A stretch of DNA of 64,000 nt from Apteryx mantelli (Eukaryota; Chordata; Aves; Apterygiformes; Apterygidae): assembly GCF_036417845.1 (NCBI RefSeq), contig NC_089981.1, forward strand, positions 78,595,268 to 78,659,267, written 5' to 3'. The notes below the pieces were generated by a model, which was not told the origin of the DNA, did no database searches, and saw only the letters and a list, made by a program, of their open reading frames with translations. Both the position numbers and the translations under genes were made by a program. This document shows, in pieces, positions 24,004-38,175 of the stretch (position 1 is its first letter; every line of letters starts with the position of its first letter).

Positions 24004-24025
24004 GAGGGGGATTTGAATCCCCCTC
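24004..24025. repeat. Perfect 10-bp-arm palindrome, T-arm-like
   Basis: GAGGGGGATT-TG-AATCCCCCTC is a hairpin with 10-bp arms. On the minus strand the same bases form a tRNA-like T-arm (GGGGG, ATTCAAA loop, TCCCCC), preceded by a loose A-box-like stretch. This suggests a tRNA-derived SINE relic spanning about 23990-24060. Confidence 0.5.
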
Positions 24026-27000
24026 TAGGAACATCCTCTACTATAGTGCTCCCATGAATGGTTTTGTGCCCAGACAAGCAAAGCCCCCAGAAAGGCTGTG
24101 CCTTTACAATGGAGGAGCTGAAAAGTGCCGAGATCAATCTACAATAAAGGTCTTTCACCAGGTGTTAACATAATGCAAAGGAATTGTTTGCCATCTAAAA
24201 CTATCACTTTGGACAGGACAATCAGGGCACTGCTGCATTTCACCTGCCCCCTTCCATGGGCACCCAAGCTATCCATCCGAGAGGGCCCCTTCAAAGCAGA
24301 AAGAAAGGTAGCAGGAAGCCACACGAACATGGCACTGTAACAAGTACAGTCCTGTTTCTGAACAATCATCTCCTTTGTCAGGTGTACCAAATGACCACCT
24401 TCTTCCTCAAAAGCTACTTCTTGGAAGCCCAGACTCTCAACACTGACTGCACACTACAACTCCTTGTTCCTGGCATTTCAATGCTTCTATTAGTCTGCAG
24501 TATGACGTTCTCTACAGGGGTAATTCTCCTTTCTGCCCTGACCCTTGCTCCGCTCACTGTGAAAGAGAAGGACATTGTCTCCTTGGGAACATCCCCAGTG
24601 TTCAGGAGTTTCTCCCATTGCCTGGAGCTACTGGAAAAGCCCATAGACTCCCCATGTCATGGAGACTCTGTATTTCCTTCTTGGAAAAACTGTAACTCCT
24701 TTGTCTTTAGGAGCTTTCACTAAACAGGAGAATATCTCAGAAAAAAATTTTAAACTGTTTCTCTGTTTACTTAACTCCTTATCTTGCTGCTTTCGATTTT
24801 CTTTGCCTGTACACATAAAATCTCTTCATAATAAGTAGATTGTGTGGCTCACTTGAACAATAGGCATTTGGTCGGGATGCCAATCGGATGAAGTCAGACT
24901 ATTAGCACTTCTCCTCAGATGAAATGACTTTGCAAGAGTCCAGTTACACTAATATTCCAATTCCAGCAATGTAATGATGCCCCTTCTTGCTTGGCAGAGA
25001 CTCCACGTGAATGCAGTGAAGCATATACAATGGAAATTTTGTGCTCAACAGCATCTGTTATATGAAATACACTTGAGTGCTAACAGAGAGCTGGATCCAC
25101 AGTATCTGGAGAGAGAGATCTTACTGTTTTTTTCACCTCCTTCTTTGTTTCCAGAACATGCTGGTATCTCTCCACCATTCTGAACCAAAGGCATGATGGC
25201 TGGCAGAAAAGAATACTGATTGCGATGCTAAAACATGCAGAGTATAGCACTGAAAATATGGTGGTTCCCTAGGATATGAATTCATGCAAAAGCATTTCTG
25301 GAACCTATGCTCTAGTCTGACAGTGTGTTCCTCCACCCACACACAGAATCTTTGATTTCATCAGAAGTCAAAGAACAGCCAGCCTGTATTATAAACAAGG
25401 TATGCTTAAAAAAAACCACTGTACATCGTAGCTGGCATCGCCATGATGGACATATGCAAGAGATGATTTTGTTAACTGTGCAGAATTAGCTGTTTATCAT
25501 TCTGTAGAAAGCATATATTTATACTCATTTCATAAGGATATCCTCTTCCTAAAGAAATGAGATTATGTAGTCACAGGGTGCATGCATCCCTGTGCTCATC
25601 TGATGTCATGCCCTAATGCATTCAAATGAGTAGGTCAATTTAAAATCAAATTGACAGATGGTAGCTGGCACAAACTAGTACATCTCTAAATGCTTCATAA
25701 AAATACATGGCTTAGGAGAGAAGAGAGACCCTTAATGCTCCTGCTGAGGAACAAAACACAGCATGGACTCAGCCTTTATTAGACATCAGAGACTCCACCC
25801 AGCAGCTCAAGTTTAAGTACACAGACACGGTTTCCCTGGTTCTGTTACTCACCAAATTCCCTGTTGCTCTCCAGCTAACCTATATATGTGCTACAGTAGA
25901 CAAAGCAACGCAAATATTAATACAAGCAACCTTTTTCATAGTAACAGCTGAAATGACAGTGCTTCTCTACAGCACCTGCCTCCCCCCTGGGCTCTGCCTG
26001 CTCTGCTCCCTCACATCGCTGTCACCCCAAACAGGCAAAAAAGAGCTGCTGCGAGTTCAAAGCCACCATCACCACCCAGCTGGCACCAGGCAGTGCTCGC
26101 TGGCTGCATGGCCACGGCCAGACCGAGAGAGAAACAGCAACCTTTCCTCCTTTCTCTTACCGAGGGCACTAACCGGAGTATTTCTTCCCTGTTCAGCCAC
26201 TGATTTTTCATCACATTTTTCAGAAGTTAATCTGAGACTTCTCTCCTGCTCCAGATTCGTCTGAAACTAGATAAATTTGAGTTACTAGGAGGGGACAGAT
26301 AAATGCACTGACAGGCAAAGAGGCTGCATGCTTACATCAGCTTTGGGCTCCTAAGAAACCAAGCTCAAATCCTGAAAATAAGCTCACTGGGGAATTGAAT
26401 CCTGCCCCTTCCTCTGCCCTGAATACTGAAACACAACAAGTTTGGACTTGCTGTACCACTTGCACTGCCTGTGTTTTCCTCATCATTGCGAGGACCTGTC
26501 TCCAAACTGACCTCAATTTTCACTTAATTAGTAACCTAGTTTACTGTTCCTTTGAAACATTTTTAGCTAATTCCTGGGGATTTTGCCTAATTCTGGTTTT
26601 GTTCAGAACGAAACAAGCATTGTTTTAAGGAAGATGCTTCCCCCTTTGAAAATAAAAAAGTCACATACACACACACACAGTTTTAAGGAAGAACTGTAGG
26701 AAGTCCAGCAGTAGGGATGTTCAAACTGACCATAAAAACCCCTGCATTACAAACATCTTATCCATGTAGTAAAAGAAGAATAAAACAATCCTTCTAGAAG
26801 TAGCAGTTTTGTCTTCAGTAAAGAAGCTAGTGCCAAGCTGGGAATTCCCTTCCCCTGATTTTTCCCTGAAGGCCTCCAGCAAGGACAAAAGAGTATTGCA
26901 GCAATTGCAACTTTCTTCTGTTTTTCTTCAGCATCTATGAAAGAGGGAGATAGATAGATTTATCCATGAGAAAGAATGCATGGCATATCATACACTCTGG

Positions 27001-30000
27001 TTAAAAAACTGTTTCTCCAGACCACAAAAATGCTAGGCTCAACCAAATGCTGGGGATGATAAAATATTTCAAAACAAGCTTGTTAAGTTTCATATATTTA
27101 ATAGATCTCAAGGCCTTGTTTGGGGTTAGGTTATATTTAGCTGCAGAGAGGTGCAGAAATAGCAGATACAGGGAGGAGCATGAGGCGGTTTCCAAGTCCC
27201 CTCACACCTCTGCACAGTGGCCAGCCTGGTTTTGCATTACCAGTGGAGAAGGACAGACAGTTTTAGCCCTTCAAGTGGCACTAGCACCTGCAGAGGACAT
27301 GGGGAGAGGAGAGAAATGTCACCGTGCCCTGCTGCAGGGGCCAGCAGGGCTGAGTCAGAGAGGGGTCGTACCTGGCTCCGCGCGAAAGGGCGGCAGGCTG
27401 GATGTGCCCCCCTGGCACGCTCAGAAAAACTCCTCTGCCTGCGTGGCCAGCATATCCAGGGCACACAGTGGTTTAAAGACACATGGATAAAAGCAGTTAG
27501 CAGAGAACAGCAAGTCTCCTCCTTGCCTCTGGGCTTTCGCGATCCTCGATACGCCCCCACGTCGCGCTGGCAGTGCCCCACGTCACGTTACAGCCCCAAA
27601 AGCCCTCCGCAGCACTCGATCTAAAGGCAAGGACAGCATCAGGATGGAGATGGGGAGCCGTGGGGTCAGGGCGCTCCTCTCCTTGCCACCCATGGGGATG
27701 ACGGCTGGGCACAGGCCCCCCTGCAAGCAGCCCAGTCTGATAAAAGCCCCCCATTGCTTGTGCGGCTGGGGCTGGGCACAACGTAAAGTTTCTGTAAAGG
27801 TTTGAGGGTGAGCTCACAGTTTCTGCGCAGGTGAGGAGTCACCAGGGAAAGCAGCAGTCATGGAAAAAGTCAGGGCCACAGAGTGAGTGAGACTGATGTC
27901 AAGCCAGCTGAAATCTGTGTCTCCCCATCGCCTCCACAGGCCTGCATGGTCAGTAGTTGAGGAAGACGCACTGTCTGACCTTGTGCTCCTACCACACATA
28001 CCTCTGGATATACAATATATACAATATAAACCTCATAGCAAACTGTAAAGTACTTACATGGTGCCAAGGAGGGGTTCAAAGGACAGGCAACCTGGCCCCG
28101 CTGCCTGCCTAGGAAGGGATCGGGACAACATGCAGGAAGACCACCCGCAGAAGTAGCTTCTCACCCTTATATCTCCTGTTCCTCGGGGTCCACCTGCATT
28201 ACTTCAGCACTCGCAAGGCCCAAGTCTTGAATGGTTTCCTACTGCCAGTTTAGGGAAATATTTCTGCAATAGAAATCACAGCAGTGCTAAGGGCTGATCA
28301 TATCCCTAGAAGAAAAGCCACCCAGCAGCTTTGTTGCTGTATCACAGCATTTCCAGTCCCAACCTCAAAAAAGTGTAATCCTAAGAGTATCCTGCAGGTT
28401 TGCCAGAGGAAAACTACAATTTAAATGTTGCTTGCTATCCTTGGAGTAGAAAGGGCTTTCTCTTCAATAAATTATGGGTATTGTGCGCTAGCACAGTACA
28501 GAATGCATTAGCTCAACCACCATGTCTCTTTTCAAGTTGTTCCATGATTTTATCCAGAGAAGCATGTATTATGAATATTTCATCTCCGTTTGTGCAGAGA
28601 TAAGCCTAAAATTACTTTAGTTGAATCTTTTTATCTGGCTTAGATTGACAGGATTCCTCTGTGCATTTTTTCATAGACCCTCTCTTGCAGTAAATAATTC
28701 AGGTTCAATTTTGAATGAAACTTCCTACACACATCTGTACCCATAGCCCTATATGGTGCAGCATATGTAGAGATTTGGGACTAAAAATGCACATTACACG
28801 TTCCAAAATCATTTGCATGTTTTTTCTGCTGCCACAAGAGGCCAGTGATTCTATAATTTTTAATCTCCAACGTTTCACTGACACTGCACTGACATGTCTC
28901 CATAGGCACATCTGTTTTAGACACCATCTGGAGGCTAAAAATCATAATTACAGACTGGTTTCCAGGACAGCTTGAAACTTCTCATACAGGAGCTATATGC
29001 AACTAAATACAAACTGAAGATCAAACCCCAACCATTTCTAGCCCTTGGAGAAACAGAGAACATTAATGGCAGGTATCTCTGGCTACAAAGACAAGCTGAA
29101 GAGCTAAAGGCAGAAACACCCCACCCAGCTGAGCTCCCTGCAGAACATGGAAATCTCTGTCTTCCCAAAATAGTTATTATATTTTGGGATGGGGAGTATT
29201 TACAACACAATTCAGGGCCATCATTTCATTGCTGAACATCCTGACACTGCAGACAGGTTATTTAAGAGAGGAGGTGAGAGAAAAGAGTACAGCTCTCATA
29301 TAGATAAGTCACATTTTCAGAAATGCTCAGCATCTAGCATCTTATACCTCCCAGTTTCATTTCTGGACAGACTGAAAATGAGCTCCATTCCCATCCCATG
29401 GTGAGCATGGAATTGCTTTCAAGAATTATCCTCTAGCCCTGGAAGAGCTCAAGATTTCAAACAAGATGTCATGATGTCACACTGCAAAAAAGGTCAGTTT
29501 TAAATGATTTTTACAAACTCTGTTTTCCTTCTTCTCTCAGCTCTGAACAACTAGATTTGAGCTAGCTTCAGTGAGGGGCTTGCTGCAGCAAGGGTAACCC
29601 AAAAGGGTCCTAAAAAAGAGCTAATCATCCTCTGAACCCGTTTCAGTAAAATACACCGTGGAGGAAGTCTGCATGAACACAAAGAGAAGCATTAAATTTT
29701 AATCAACATGAGTTCAGGCTGAATAAAGCAGGTCTCCCAAATGCATGGTGATAAAACATTTATGCTGCACCATTGTGTTTTCTTCCAAACACAGCAAAGC
29801 ATTCAGAGGAGACTTGGCATTACAATATACAACACCATTACATGATGAGGAAGCCCTGGGAGGGTCTTCAACTTTTTCCGACCTCTTCTTCTGTTACAGG
29901 AAAGAAAGAAATCTAGACAAAAGAAAACGTGAGCAAAATTTCAGGGGGAGCATGTCAGATATAGGCAAGGCAAAGGCAGAGAACAGTATTTGTAGCACAT

Positions 30001-31370
30001 TTATCTGCTGTCAGTGTCAGAACGTATCTTATCTTTCCGTTGGTTCCTGCTTCTCAGTGAAGGGGAGCAAGCACTATATAAGGATCCACAAATGCTATCA
30101 TGGCTCCTGAGGATGGCAGAGCACCGCCAGCACAGCAGCAGTGCTCCTCTGCCACATGCATCGTCACGACTCTGCTTGCAGGCATGGCTCACAGCGAGCC
30201 CTCCTCCACAAACAAGAAGGATCTGGTCCTTGAGCAAACAAAATTAGATAACTTGCCAGGATGTTTCTAAATTACCAAACAAATTAAAAAAGGAACCAAT
30301 ATTTTTCCCCATCCTGAACAGGTATGTTATCTGTACTGTTGGGGCCTCAGAGCTCCAGCACGTTACTTACTGGCTTTCAGGAGTGGATACTCTTGAAACT
30401 TGATTAAGAAAACAGTATTAAGGCCACATTTCAACAAAACATTTAAGTATACAGCTATTTCCTTCAGTCTCAGAGAGAATATTCATCCTCTTAGCTTTAC
30501 ACATCTGTTCTGGGGAGTAGGCAGCCAGGCTGGCATGGTGTTTGTACACTCCATGGCTACAAAACAGTAAATACCTTGGAGTCAATAACATCTGAAAATC
30601 ACACAAAATATAAACCAGTTTAATGTAACTGATCTTGGCTCACCATGGAGTCATTGTATTTTAAGGCAGTTGCCTGGAGCTTTTTTGTTTAAGTGAATGT
30701 GTTTTTAATAGTATTTTCCACATGAATTTTTGACATGAGGTTTCCAAGCCCAAAAATGGTTACATGCTCAAATAAGGCCTCTTCGGCTGTTACCACACTG
30801 TTCACAGTTATACATATTTTAGGTAGGCAAAATGGGAAAAATGTCAGCAAAATGTAAGCTTTCCTGCTCAAAACCTGTTTTACATCAGAAAAAAGAAGAC
30901 TGCACTGATTTTATAGATGGGGATGAGAAAATGAACTGGGCACTCCCTAGATCTGATTCCTACTGACCTTGCCCTGTGTAATCATCTAGATCTATGCAAA
31001 GGGAAAGCAAAGGAGCTGTAAAGTACCTTCTGGATCAAAATGGCTATGGATCACTCTTCGTACAGAGGCAAGTGGGACCTGAGTCCTTCATGTCTGCAAT
31101 TGTCCCCCCTTCACATGTACAAACATGACTGAGAAAAAGCACATTAACATTTTCTCTCCTATTGCTTCGCAGTCTCAGGGGGTTGTCACACACAGATATA
31201 TCAGGAATTCCAAGCTAGGCTGTAGTCTTATACAAAATATATACCACAACAGATCTGCCTGGGTACAACTAGTTCTAGGAAGCAGATGTACCTTGTGATA
31301 TTAATTTACTCTAACATTATTTGGAGAAAAGAGAGGGGGAGAAATATTGGTATGTATAGCAGGTACTGGC
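24026..31370. other. Intergenic DNA, no gene seen
   Basis: Several frames of 70-155 codons occur (for example 24256-24723, 27047-27490 and 27217-27624). They overlap one another in different frames or strands, and none has splice, domain or start-context support. A short (AC)n tract lies at about 26667-26680. Confidence 0.45.
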
Positions 31371-31530
31371 TGATATTTAAAACCTTTGGCATTACCATAT
31401 GTGCCTGGAAATAATTGTCAGTGCAATTAGTTGCTGTCATTGAGGACAGCATGTAAATGACTATCTAATCTGCATATACAATTAAATAATTAGATGCCAT
31501 ATGTAAGAGCAGTTATTTATAGGTGCGGAA
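31370..31530. promoter_or_regulatory. Possible enhancer-like cluster of homeodomain cores
   Basis: This compact block contains many ATTA/TAAT cores, ATTAAATAATTAG, ATGTAAATGA and a CATATG E-box pair, with no open frame. Such composition is common in conserved non-coding enhancers, but conservation cannot be judged from one sequence. Confidence 0.25.
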
Positions 31531-34500
31531 TCAGAGACAAAATTTAAGTCCCATCCCCATAATGTATCATCTTATGAATCAGATCCTCTTAAACATATGT
31601 ACAGATTTTCATTAGTGAAAAAGAGTGCTCCATCTTAGGTAAAAATCAAAATGAATATTTCATATGACTGATTTTCTACTGTGATGCATTGAATCTGCAA
31701 TGCCTACATCTAGCCTGCTGACAGCAAGCTGGAGCTGCTGTCCAATTTTAGGAGCTCTTTATGAACAAAACAAGTTGGGAAAAACCGTCCTGCTGAAGGC
31801 CTGTGCATTCTGGTCAATGAAGGCTGGATCTATTCTGCTGAACAGCTGACCTAGATTCTCTGCCTGAATGAGAACATTTCACAGTGCGGAGACTGTTCAG
31901 AAAGTCAGAATTTCATGTATCACTTATCACAAGAGAGAAAAAAATGAGGATATAACCTTAAGGGAAAGCAATGGCTTCCATTAGTCATAAAAGAGCTTTA
32001 TCCGTAGCTGCACAAAGCACAACCCTACATGCTTATGTTCTCATTTTGGAGTCTGGAAAGGACTACAGCCCTCATTGCTGCACACGCGGCAGCCGAGGCA
32101 GCCACCAGCTCCTTGGAGAAGCGGAGACCTGCCAAAGGCATAGGGGCCACGACCGCACAGCGGGGTGGCCAGCTTGCGGTTCCTGAGCCACCCGCAGCTT
32201 TCCGGCAGCTCGGCTGCAGCTCCCGTCCCTGGGCCGCCTGCAGCAAGGCTGTGCTGGCTTGAGGACTGCTGGCTAAAGTTATGCCAAGAGGAGATAAGCC
32301 AGCCAGGTCTGCTGAGCCCATCATTGCCAGGTCGTGATGGGATCAGCCGCACACACAGCACACATCCTTCTCCCCAGGGAGCTAGTGAAGCCTTGAAGAG
32401 GCAATGCCATGTCCTACCTGTGAACCACTCATGACACTTCCCCACCTCTCAGCTATCCAAGGGATGTGAAGTGCATCTGACTGAGTCCTTTTCTTCCTGC
32501 TTCTGCTCCTGATTCATCTTGTTTGCAATCATATTCCTCATCTCCTCAAGGCCCCAGTGGCCCCTCCATAAGCTGGATACAGTAACCTTTCATAGTAACC
32601 TGTAATACCCACCCGACCAGAACTCAGAGGACCCAGAGGGTGTCTGTCCCAGGTGTCTCTCTACGAGGGATGTCAGCCCTTGACCCTTGCTGTTACTGAT
32701 GCTGTGCTGCCCATGGAGAGTGGCTGCAGGTCCAGGCCAGCATGGCAAGCAGGACGCCTCAGAGGAGGGAGACGAAGAGGAGCCAGCAGGCAGGGTCTAG
32801 CACGAGCTGTTCTCAGGCCACCGAGGCACAGCTATGCAGTGTTGGTCACAGGACAGGGACTGCCAGGCAGTCTGAGTCCCCCAGGGCTGGGAGGAGCTGG
32901 ACAGCCAGAGAAGGCCTCCTTCGATAGCAAAATGTCTTGATCTAGCTCTGCCTCACGGATGGAAACAGGAAGCTAAATTCATATACACAGTGTCCTCTGA
33001 TCTCCCTTTTCTCTGGATGTGAATATGCTGGACCAAATCTAGAGAGGAGGATTCCTGCTCATGCAAACCCTCTTTGACAGCAGAGCACAGTGCTCCGCTG
33101 CGTGATTGCAGACAGTGGAAATACACATGCCGAGCCCCCGCAGAAGGGAAGCAACCGCTCTGGGCCATCTTACTAGCAAGCATCCCCCTCTCCCACTTCA
33201 CTGAAACCTCTAGAAGGGCAGCAGAGATGAGAATATACAATCTAATTAGCCACTTCTCAATTCAGATCTGGCTCAACAAATGCAAATACCACATCAGATA
33301 ACTAGGTTTTCCTCACCATCTTATTTTTGTATGTGGGTAACATGCAAACTAGGTCAGTATTATTCCTACTGAAACACTCACCGTGGGTGTTATTTTTAGA
33401 AAAACATGTGATCATCTGACTTTTATTTATGAGAGCACAGAAAGATCCACTGTGTATCTTTCTGTCTGTCTTGTTTTGAGTGCTTTGCTTTTCTAGTTCT
33501 TTGGACTGGTTACTGAAATCTCTAGCCTCTTTTGAAAAGACACAGGCTAAATCAAGAGACCTTGTAGTTCACATGCCTTAGCAGTCTGTGAAATAGAGCA
33601 CACATAGCAGTGAGCAAACAAAACCAGACAAAAGCATGGAGAAGCTATGGAAAGGCAATATAGGGATGTAGGTAAGAAGAAACAAAGATATGAGAAAAAA
33701 AGTTGTCAGGGGACTGTGGGAGCTGGGGGATCAGTCCGAATTTGAGAAACAGCAATTAGATCTTCACAGCTCTTGCAAGGTTAGAGCCAGGATCTCAGCA
33801 GCTGGACAAAAGTCAGCTGGAGATCCAAGTTTAGCAACAGAAACCTTGTCTGGAGTTTCAGGTTTATTTTCCAAGACCTTTTTTTATCTCCTTGGCACAA
33901 ACAAAACAGCTCAAGGTAACAAAATCCTGGACCATGTTTTCATTCAGCAGGTTAGTGGTCACAACCCCAAGCAATATGCATCAGACAACTGAAATAGGGC
34001 AGAGCTCTTCCTCGAGAGATCTCTGTCTTGTGTTCTGAGGTCCTGAGCCTAGCTCGGGCCCTATGTACCTAGGTTTCTACCTGTCTGGTTTGCATCTGAC
34101 CCATCTGGGGAATCCAGAGTCTTTGCCTAGTGTATGAGTTAACACATGGTTCAGACACTGGGATGCAAGTTGTTTTATCCAGCCTCAAGGTGCCTAATGT
34201 GAAGTCTATATCTCTGCTGATCATCTAGACTCCTTTCATAGCCAGCAAAGAGGCATAGGCAGTGCCTTCCTCTCAGAGCAATGTGGACATCTAAAACGGG
34301 CAAGCCCTGCATGAGAATCTTGCTTGCCCAGCTGCCCTGGGACAGCACTGCTCGCCAGAGCTTCTGACTGGCTGGGAAACACAGCTGGCTCTTGGCTTCA
34401 CAGCTGTGCAGGCAACATTGGATTTTGCTGCTCAGAGGATAAAAGTGCGAGGGCAGCTGCCCTGGCCAGGAATTGCTGCCCCATGAACCTGGACCCTTTC

Positions 34501-34550
34501 AGGGAGCAGCTCCTAGTCGTCACAATGCTCCCAGCAGGCTGAAGCCCCAA
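31531..34550. other. Intergenic DNA, no gene seen
   Basis: A GC-richer patch at 32050-32450 opens frames on both strands at once, a composition effect. No gene or clear repeat is supported. Confidence 0.4.
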
Positions 34551-37140
34551 GGCAACTGCCTCTTTTGGTGCCCCAGGTCACCCTGCTGCGGGCCACAGCC
34601 CAGGGAACACCAAAGGACCTATACACACACTCACCAAATCTGAAGAGATCTGGGAGCTGAAATCACAACAGTGAAAATACAGCTCTTCTCACAGAGGGAA
34701 ACACAGAGAGGAAACATGTCCTGCAAAATGCTGGTGTGAGATGTCACGCCTGAAAACCACACAGTTGTGCTCGAGCCTAAATAATCATTGTCAAAGAAGC
34801 ACTCTTCAAAGCAAGATCAAAAGATGCTGTAAGCCCATCATTTTGACATCTTAAGGAAAAGTTAATAGTATTGCTAGTCAAGGAGTTATGGGGTTACAGT
34901 AGGATCAAGATTTTATCAGTAGTAATATTATTTACCAGTTTGTTTGCTCAGATATTGCAGCGATTTAGAGACTGGCATGCTGGACAGGACTGTTGTGATC
35001 AAGCATGCATTGTGCTACAGAATGTAAATGAGGAGGCTACTCAGAATTAATGCCTGTTTGAATGTGAAAAAAATCCTTGAGAAGAAGGCACCAATCTTTA
35101 TTTGAACTGTTCCAGAATTATTCAAAGGAAGTTATGCCAGTAGCTATTAACCTTTTGTTGTTGAAAAAAATTTGCCTTCTTTCTAGTTTGGCTTTCTCTT
35201 GTTTTATCTTCCAGGCACTGGATCTTATTTTATCATGGTCGCTTTGATCAAAGACACCTGTATTATCACATTTCTACTATTGGGTAGACAATCAAACCTC
35301 CCTCTTGATAAGCTAACAAGACTGACCTCCTCAAGCTCATTGTCAAGCCTTTTAGTTCCTGGAGGATCCCCCTAGAAATGTGTTTTCTTAATGCTAGTTC
35401 CCAATTTATAATTGAATTTTGAGATGCAGTAGCCTGACTTTATTCTATTTCATACACGCCATGATGATTTTAATAATTCAGCTTTCTTAATCAAAGTCAA
35501 ATGCACCATGGAAAGTCTATTGAGCCAAACTACTTATTACTTTCCAAACTACTTATTAGTTCATCAACTAGACTTGTAATCTCATATTAATTAGCACTGC
35601 TTCTATCATTCTCTCTCTAATTCTTTATTAAACAAGTCTGTATCAGCTACTCAACTATGTTTGGGATCAAACACCAGATTATGTCAGTGATCTGTTAATA
35701 GTTTAAAAATAATTCTTCCAGCTCTCCAGAATTTCCCAAGTTTCTCAAGATATTTAAAGAATCTGATTCAACCACTGAGAACCTCAGCTGGCCCTCTTAA
35801 AACTGTTGATGCAATATATTAGTTACTCCTGATCTAATGCATCTGGCTTTAGCAGGTATTATTCAGTGTCTCCTAAATTACCGTTTGATAGAAAGGACTT
35901 ACATGTACTATTATATGGCATGGCTTTTTCCCCATTAAGAAATAGTAATGTTTATTAAACACTTCTGGTTTTCCGGCACTATCAAAATTTCTATTGACAA
36001 TTTCCATCTGTCAATGGACTGATACCATTCCTCAAATTCTTTGCTCATCTAATATACTTTTAACATTATCCCTGTTGTTTTTAACTCTGCTGACCAAAGA
36101 CTTCTCTGAGTCCTTTGGTTTGCCTTACTGACTTTTTACTATAGTTCCTAACCACTGATTTACATTAATTATTATCAGCTTCTCCTTTTTTCCATTTGTT
36201 ATGTGTAAGGATTTGCCTTTGTTTGACTTTTTATAACTGCTTTCGCTCCAACTAGCTTGACCGAATTTAAATTAACACAAGCCTCTCTGTGCTTTGTTGC
36301 TTTCTGATCACATACTAAAATACTCTTAGTCAGCTCTCACTTTTCATTCCTATTTTACTCCTCAAGGTCTTTCTCTCACCCGAATCATCTCATACTTGTT
36401 TTCATCTTTATGAAAAAAACTTATTAAAATATCAAGACTATGTAGTCCTGTCCACTCATCTGGACTTGAGTTTTTTACATGTAGTAACCATAGGAAGCAT
36501 CCACATCTAAGCAATCATCCATATTAGTTCAGCGATCAATACCTCTTTATCTGCCAGAAGGCTGTCTAATACAGAACAGGTTACAACACATTTTGAATCA
36601 GCAAATTTCTGTGTATAATCTTTAGAAATTTCCAGGCCATTTTAACACTGGCAGCCACTGAGACAGTGGTGATGGCAGTGAAACCTGGGTTTTATCCACC
36701 TACCACGGACAAACGACACTTTGGGAGCTGGTGTCTTGCTCTGCAGTGACTTGCAGACTGCGGCAGGTATCAGTCAGTGTAACCTCTTGCATTATATGTT
36801 AGACCATTCATCCATAAGCATTCAAATTACTTTCTTCCAAGTGTCTCGGAAACAAGGGTCATGTTGTTTTTGAAAGTGTCTTTTTCATGCCTCCCTAAGG
36901 TTATCTCCAGTGTCTTTTGCATTCTCATCAGACGAATCTTCCCATCAGACTCCAAGAGTACAACTAGTTGGAATGAGGAATTCTAGCTCCTCCTGGTCCT
37001 TTCCTGTTTGTGAGTCAGACTCTTTGAATAAGTTTATAGATAATGAAATGACACCCCTCTGATGTGCCTATCAAGCGCTTTTCTGGGTCCTCAGTTCATT
37101 TTGTCCTCACCCCACTGAATTTTGCTCTAAAGAAGCACTC
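34551..37140. other. 2.6-kb AT-rich stretch without open frames
   Basis: No frame of 60 codons or more occurs on either strand, in contrast with the flanks. The plus strand is rich in pyrimidine runs and 'ttattag'-like words. A 15-bp word (aaactacttattact/g) is repeated at about 35528 and 35548. An old, unclassified repeat is possible. Confidence 0.35.
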
Positions 37141-37383
37141 ATCATTTGTTCCCTCTTTTCACTCTTCTTTTGACTAACAATACAAGAGGAATCAAGAGCT
37201 CCGGATATTTCCTGCTAGTAGATTCCACCAAACAACAACAAATGTCCTCATTCCTCCATTTCTTCCTGAAACAGCAACTTCAGCCCTTTCTCTGCACTGT
37301 CAAGAAGACTGGGGCTTTGTACAAAACTATGTCCTGTTCAGAGTGAAAGTGAAGGGAGCCAGGTAGCTATTTCCATTACCAGG

Positions 37384-37500
37384 TTGTCATCAACACTGGA
37401 TTCAAACTCAGAGCTCTCTTCACAGAGCTCTGGAACTAAACTTACCCCAGCTTCTCTAAGCCAGGAATCATTGTGCTACAACCAGTCACTACACCCTGCT
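37384..37500 (-). repeat. Possible tRNA-derived SINE relic
   Basis: The minus strand reads a loose A-box (TGGTTGTAGCACAATGATT) and, about 60 bases later, a B-box-like AGTTTGAATCC, the order of a tRNA-derived SINE head. The copy is diverged and I cannot name the family. Confidence 0.35.
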
Positions 37501-38081
37501 ACAAAGCAGAAATCAAAGAATTACGAACATAGCCAAGAGAGCACTGCAAACCCCAAAGTTAGACACTTCCACTGACATACTGTGCATCCTCACATTTTTT
37601 AATTGTCCTTTTTAATTGATCTGCAGCTCCTGTCCTAGGCAGCCTGTCTCCTTGAGCTAATTGCTGGTACCATCTAGGTGACTTTCCCCAAAAGAAACAA
37701 GAACAACCTGGAAAGGAACAACATAGCAGAGACAAAGGAAACTGGACCAAATCCAGCTCAACTTCCAATCTACAAATAACATTTCTTTCTGCAAGCAAAG
37801 ACCATCCTGCCACAGAGCATTAGGCATGCACTGTGGATGGAGCTACACAAGCTATGTCCTCTGCTCAGGGCAGACAACCATGGGCTTTCCTGCAAACAAG
37901 GGTGACACAAAGGAATGGGGAGATGCAGCAATCTGGCCCTGCCATCTTATCTGCCGTGCAGCCTGGGAACTCAGCTCTGTGTTTCAGAGCTGGTGAGAGC
38001 GAATGACATGCAGGGGAGCCTAGGGGTGTTTTAAGTGCATCAGATATACCCTATAAACTTGCTGAAAAGGCCTGACTAACA

Positions 38082-38175
38082 GAGGATGGCTCAATGGGTT
38101 AGCCATGCATTATTATGTTATCATCTAATGCCTCTATGCCACAGGGTTCTCATATTGCTCCCAGGAAAACCAGTT
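38082..38175 (+). repeat. Possible tRNA-derived SINE relic
   Basis: GATGGCTCAATGGGTTAGCC resembles a tRNA A-box region. A GGTTCTCATATTGC B-box-like segment follows at a plausible distance. No intact cloverleaf is seen. Confidence 0.3.

Noticed and set aside
24256..24723. 155-codon frame with hydrophobic stretches
   Set aside because: Composition looks like random translation, with no start context, exon borders or domain.
27047..27624. Frames of 114-147 codons on both strands
   Set aside because: They overlap each other in three frames. No coding signature was found.
30900..30960. MIR-like phrase 'ttttatagatggggatgaga'
   Set aside because: Too short and diverged, with no matching flanks, so it was not called.
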